A stretch of 64,000 bases of DNA. It comes from Sesamum alatum. Its lineage: Eukaryota; Streptophyta; Magnoliopsida; Lamiales; Pedaliaceae. The position numbers and the translations under genes are program-made. Positions 59,042 to 64,000 of the stretch are shown piece after piece. Position 1 is the stretch's first letter, and each line of letters begins with the position of its first letter. The notes beneath the pieces are model-generated. The model saw nothing but the letters and a program-made list of their open reading frames with translations. It searched no databases and was not told the DNA's origin. The stretch covers positions 10,478,001-10,542,000 of the forward strand of contig JACGWO010000003.1 of the NCBI GenBank assembly GCA_034509735.1, in the 5' to 3' direction.

Positions 59042-62000
59042 ATCTCCCACTTGACCAATAAGTCAATTACCCACTTTGTTCAGAATCCTCTGAGTATGAG
59101 TAATCTACGATACCGACTAAGGTATTGTGAGTCCGCTTATATTTCCTTGCGAAGCAATACGGTCTAACCGTATTACCTCTATCCACCATTGCCTCTTAGA
59201 GATGGTGGTTGTCTAAGAATATTTTCGTGGATCTTGTGATGAGATCTCGTGCCAATACTCCCATAGTCAAGTTGCCTGCCATATAGGCGAACGTGGCTTG
59301 GTCGTGCTAGGCGCCACGTCCATCCTATGGAAGCGGTCTTCATCAGTAACCACTATCCGATGCATTCGTCATTGGGCCTGACTGTGCATACCTTTGAGAC
59401 TAACTGGTTTTTCACTTATGCTCTGGAAGCTAGTATCGCTTTAGCCTTCCAAAGCAAACTATCAACAGACGGTGCATCATGAACACATCTTTAGTCCTTA
59501 TTCAGGTACTAAGGATCGTTCTTGATTGTTGTCTTCAACCCCTCAGTGCATTATCGATTTATGTTGAGCCATGCTAGAAGCACTCTCAACATCGGTTCCT
59601 ATGCACCGAGTAAACATGTCATATATTTGCCTAAGATTAAGACGTAGGGATACTCAACATCCAAGCCTTCTCATTAGTCCACCGTGACTAAGTCTTGAAT
59701 GGCTTGATGCTTTATGCATAGTATCCAAGTTTTCTCATCAGTCTTACTATGACTGAGTCTCGAACAACTTGTCCCTCTACATATATGAGTTTTTCTCATC
59801 AGTCCACCATGACTGAGTCTTTGAAAAGCTCAATATGATATGTATGTGGGAACCCTAAAATGTCATGGAGAATTTTTCGTGAGTAACGGTTTGTGTTTTA
59901 GTGATTCCTAATGCCTTGAATTCATCCATGAATCAAGATATTACACACTTAAAACACTTGGAACGCCATTTCTACTCCCACTGATCACCTACGTCGTTTA
60001 AGACCGAGTCATGCTCCGTATGAGCTCGTCAAAACGAATATTCCAGTTATGCGGTGTTTCAAACCTTGTTTGAATTTCTAGTGGATTCTATGGCTCCTCT
60101 CCATAAATCCCACTACGATGTCCAACATCATGTTCCGCAGGTCATTTGGATTACTATCCAAATTTGACCGAACATATCCCGATCACTCGTACCTCTTACG
60201 ACATTCGGGTTCGTTCTTAAGGGGACTTGGAATATGATCAATTTAAGAAATGCGATTCTAAGCAACGTTAGTATTATTCTGTCGTAAACTTGTACAAATT
60301 AGACACCGAGTCTAATTTGTCTCCCACTAGTCCCTTGACGTATGTAGGATCCTCTACATGCTCAAGGACTTTGTCGGGACACAGGCTTGCCAAACCATGG
60401 CTCCTTGTGCGTGACTCCTAGCAAAATGTGCCATGTTCCTTACGTTGGCAATTTTGAGTCTACGTCTACACGGGCTAAGGTAATTGGGCGAAACTTCGAT
60501 CGATCTTCGTCCAACGAGATTCGATCGTTCCCTTTATCAAAGACCGTCATACTTGGCCTTTACAGGAAACGTTTTCATTGAGAATTCCATTCTCAACTTG
60601 GATGCTCAAGAGCTCCTACTAAATACACGACCTTTTCGATCCTATCGAAACAGGTTTAATTTTGCAACCATTTATGGTTCACCACCTCAAGTCTAATTCG
60701 GCCCCATCACGGCCATCGGACTTTTAGACTTTTGAACCCTCTTATGGTCTTGTGTATTAGTAACCTACAGTTGTCGTATTGGCTCCCTTCCAATAGACTA
60801 TTTGGCAAGCCTACTTTGTCCAACAAAGAGCTTTCGGACTTTCTTCTTCACAAAAGACTTGTAAATTTAGTCGATTCGAATCATCTATTTCTAGATTCAT
60901 CGAACTTTCCAATTTACTTATCTTTTAATAAGAAGAAACGTCCTAGCTGTTGTAGATGCCAAATCTATAAGTTGGTCTTGATTAATCCATTTAGATAATT
61001 TGAATTTTGAGTATCCATAAACCTTTTATGGGATGGTGTTCTAGGAATTTACGTGTAACTACTAGCAAATATGAATCAATATTCAATAATTTTGTTTGAT
61101 CAAATATGTATGTAATAAAACCTTTGTCCAACAAAGAGACATACTTTTGATCATGCTAGGTTACGTAATTCCTATATTATCCTAACATGATCACGATTAT
61201 GGGCCTAACAAGTCTCTACTCCTTTTCATCAATGGACCTTGCCATTGTTGAATCGTAAAATTGTTCTTGGCTTTTAAGTCCTTATTCACTTTCTGCAAAC
61301 CACCCGCAGATTAGTGATAGGAACGGTATCAAATACCAAAAAGTGATCATGTCAATACTCAATATCAAATTTTACCTACATTGGAGAGAGGTTTAGGATG
61401 CTCCCCTTTCCAATGGCCCTCTTTTACGATAGTGAATGCTTACGTTCTTAGAAATCTATGAACTTGACTGCTGAACCTTTTGCTCTTTCCTTTACCTCCA
61501 CCTTGTGCTGTAAAGGAACAGCACTTGCAGTGTTTTAATAATTGATGTTACCTTACCCTTCTTCCTCTTTTGGCGTCTGGCACCCTTGCCTTTCGCTATG
61601 GAGGTTGAAGCCTCTCCTGCTAGTACCGACGGCGCAGATTTTGCAATCGTTGCTTCGTACTAGACCAACATAATTACCAACCTATGAAGATCTTTTCTAA
61701 GCTCATTCATGTTGATAATTAATGGTTCGTAGGAGGGAGGAAGAGACTGAAGGATCATGTCAATGTACGTCTCCTTTTCAAGACTAACATGGAGGTCTTT
61801 TGAGCTTCTCCCCTAGGGATTGCATCATCACTCCATGTTCTTTGTACAGACATCCCTTCCGTCATCTTAGCTCCAAACATGCCTTCGTTGCATTTTACCC
61901 CACATGCTGGTCCAGGACCAAATAGACATGATGCAAACGAAGCATAGTTTGAGCCAACATCATTATATCCTACTTGCCGGTGGTCATCCTTCAACCTTTG

Positions 62001-62178
62001 AACGCCAAGCGTTGCCTTAGTTGTCGACCCCTCCGGCAAGGGCTGAGGAATGTCCTCATCCGGTTATGTGAGTTAAGGTTCTGGAAATCTAAGACCATCT
62101 TAAGTTCGCAGTCAATTCGTGTAATTGGTTCCTTTTTAATGAGCCTCTTAGTGATGTGTTTGGTGGATTCTTAGACAT
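59042..62178 (-). pseudogene. gag-pol: F gag-pol pseudogene, heavily decayed
   Basis: Recognisable pieces on the reverse strand: RNase H (59060-59560), RT palm with NIRFDELIR (near 60035), integrase C-terminal segment similar to WHGKPASYNYLK (about 60300-60410), integrase entry region (about 60780-60860), zinc knuckle similar to REKGHWKRECPK (about 61385-61440), and Gag start MSKNPP at 62178. Much of RT is missing and frames shift often. Shorter than the 4.1 kb of A. Confidence 0.78.
59660..59830. repeat. Three short repeats of about 62-bp period in the F RT region
   Basis: TTCTCATCAGTCCACCATGA-like sequences at about 59668, 59730 and 59792. In A the matching segment (QSPQTDEELEKMK) occurs once. 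Confidence 0.7.
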
Positions 62179-64000
62179 TTACAACATATATATAAAAGCA
62201 GAAAATAATAAGCAGAGTGAAGTAATATTTTGGTTAAGTCTCGGTCGATAGTCCTTAACCTCTCCCACTATTTCTACGAAAAACACGGCACTCTCAAACG
62301 TTGTTTTCGGGAAATCCTTTCCTAGTGGGCTCAGGATCCACAGCGATCTCCCCCATACCCCGCTTTTATGATTCGCATGGGAAAAGAACCTGTGGGAGGT
62401 ATTCCATACCATTCTCGTTCCACGAGATTCCTAAGATAATTGCCTCACCCTTTCACGTGATCCCGAGGACTCCAAGCGAATCACGTTATTCGGGCGTTAG
62501 ACCCGACCCAATCAGCCGATTCATAGACTCACTGCTACCTCCACGACTCGTGAGACAGGTAACAGTAGTCTACTCATCGTTCATGACAAAGTGCAGCTTC
62601 TTTTAAGCACGATAGTCGTGCCACGACTCGTGAGACCACGCTATCGACCTAAAAGATCTTCCTCACTTTTGCCATGGATGGAAGGCTTGGACAGACTCCC
62701 AGAGTCCTAGTCCATTTATTAAGGGTCTATATTTAACTTGGTTCAACCAAGTGAGAGTTTTGATAGAACGAGACCTCATCACATATATTAAGTATTGCAT
62801 TGCATGCGTTATGGCAAAAATATTCTAAGCGTGAATGTAACCATACATAAAGCATATAGAATAATCATAATCATATAATACGCATCGCATGCAAAATAAA
62901 GCCTAGCACGCCCCTGTAGGATGATCACAAGCCCAAACCTATGCGAGCCACTGAGCCCGCAGTGGATCTATGGTCAATCTAAGGGTAGGCCCTATGCTAT
63001 TACAAGTTTTAATAACCCATTACATGCAATGGGCCTTGTAAGTCCTCTTTATCTTCTAGGGCTCTCTATCGTGGGCCTACACCGGGCTTCTTCTCCATGG
63101 ATCTTCCGTGGGCCATTTGATGGCAACCTCCATGGGCCTCCAACACCTTGGGCTTGTCTTCTCTTGCAGCTTTTATTTACAAAACGAAATAAAACCTCAC
63201 CACTAATTCTACTCTCATTACATCATACAATAAGAAACCCCAATTAAACATTTAGGGGGAGTACATTAGGAGGGAGAGAGAAAGCCTTATTATTCCAAGG
63301 CAACTAGAAGAGAGACAGAGAGGAAAATAAAGAGGCACACAGGCCACAACCCAACAAATAAATGTAAATAAACCATACATGCGGTCTAGGGGCTTTGTGA
63401 TCATCCTTTGTCAAATCAATTAACACAAATAGCACAAATACATATCTCACGTAAAATATGCCATACCAACATCCATGATAATCCATACCATAAAATAAAT
63501 GCAGAAACTACATGTAAAATATTCACACCAAACATTGGATAATAGTGCAACCTATGCACAACGATTTTTGTTGGAAAAACCTTATCCATAATTAACAAGG
63601 CAATATTAATTCTATGAAATATAAAATCTCAAAAAAAATTAAAATGCCCCAAGTTAATTAATTCAGAAAAATTCCCAGAATTATACAGAAAAATCAAATT
63701 TTCTGAAACACAGAAATCAACAATTCAAGAATATGCCCATTTATTCAAGAATTCCAAAATCCAACAATTTGTGCAATATCAATACATGTCAAGATCTACT
63801 CATACTCAAGCCATAAAATAACCATGATGTCCAACATCATAAAATGCAGAAATTATTGCAAAATTTCACATATGAATTTTGATCATTGGTGCAACCATTG
63901 CAAAAGTTAAATCTTGTTAGGAAACCCTTTCCTCATCAACCAAGCAATATTTATTTTTAGGAAATTCCAAATCTCAAAAAATAAATATTCTAAGTCAACG
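62179..64000 (-). other. F leader, to window end
   Basis: Conserved hairpin block (62270-62650), then AT-rich sequence matching F2. No GC island is seen in this part, unlike F2. No gene; PBS and 5' LTR lie outside. Confidence 0.75.
62530..62646 (-). promoter_or_regulatory. Paired leader hairpins, element F
   Basis: Both loops are exact (62541-62556 and 62621-62636, reversed CCACGACTCGTGAGAC). Stems: CACTGCTACCT with AGGTAACAGTAG, and CGATAGTCGTG with CACGCTATCG. Both match C although pol of F is very divergent. Span 117 nt. Confidence 0.65.

Larger units (their letters stand above)
56807..64000 (-). mobile_element. Element F: divergent old-subfamily copia, incomplete in window
   Basis: Reverse element: 3' LTR (56807-59041), decayed pol and gag, leader running off the window. 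The sequence is far from A except for the leader block, and close to F2. Its body is decayed although it is inserted in G. Confidence 0.85.

Overview
The window is plant nuclear DNA, most likely from a flowering plant, and appears to be made entirely of LTR retrotransposons nested in and truncated against one another. Every long reading frame that makes sense is a Ty1/copia or Ty3/gypsy Gag-Pol or a broken piece of one. Primer-binding sites match the 3' end of initiator tRNA-Met (TGGTATCAGAGC), LTRs begin TG and end CA, and two insertions have clear 5-bp target-site duplications. I see no host gene, tRNA, rRNA or CRISPR array. The species cannot be named from this sequence.

Most of the window is one large copia family with LTRs of about 2 kb, BARE/Angela/TAR-like by its YVDD reverse transcriptase. 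I use private labels. Element A (1-8845, +) is nearly intact: end of the 5' LTR, PBS, GC-rich leader, one 1358-codon gag-pol frame, PPT and 3' LTR. It sits in an older LTR fragment B1 (8846-9917, +). Next is B2 (9918-15602, -), a copia body without LTRs. H (15603-22919, +) is a degenerate Tekay/Del-like chromovirus arranged internal-LTR-internal. E (22920-29620, -) is a truncated copia pseudogene carrying four tandem copies of a 727-bp reverse-transcriptase segment. A small piece of an older copia subfamily (29621-29806, F2) precedes element C (29807-47038, +). C is interrupted by D (31528-38098, -, TSD AGTTC) in its leader and by a solo LTR (43575-45532, -, TSD GTATC) in its 3' LTR. The remainder of F2 (47039-50832, -) follows, then G (50833-56806, +), cut in its RT gene by F (56807 to beyond the window end, -), a second member of the older subfamily.

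The elements share a leader plan: PBS, a strikingly GC-rich CGCG-dense module full of small GCAGGC/GCCTGC hairpins, then a conserved block of about 450 bp ending shortly before gag. In six copies from two diverged subfamilies that block holds two adjacent hairpins presenting the same 16-nt loop, GTCTCACGAGTCGTGG, which contains the near-palindrome CACGAGTCGTG. The pair spans 116-117 nt every time. This is the most interesting candidate here: a possible RNA dimerisation, packaging or translation-control element. The LTR promoters carry inverted TTGAC/GTCAA (W-box-like) pairs upstream of a TATA box.

Only A looks capable of encoding a complete Gag-Pol, and even it has an A29 run that adds about eight lysines to the reverse transcriptase. 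All other bodies carry stops, frameshifts or lost catalytic residues. All functions are inferred by reading motifs; no database search or folding was run.
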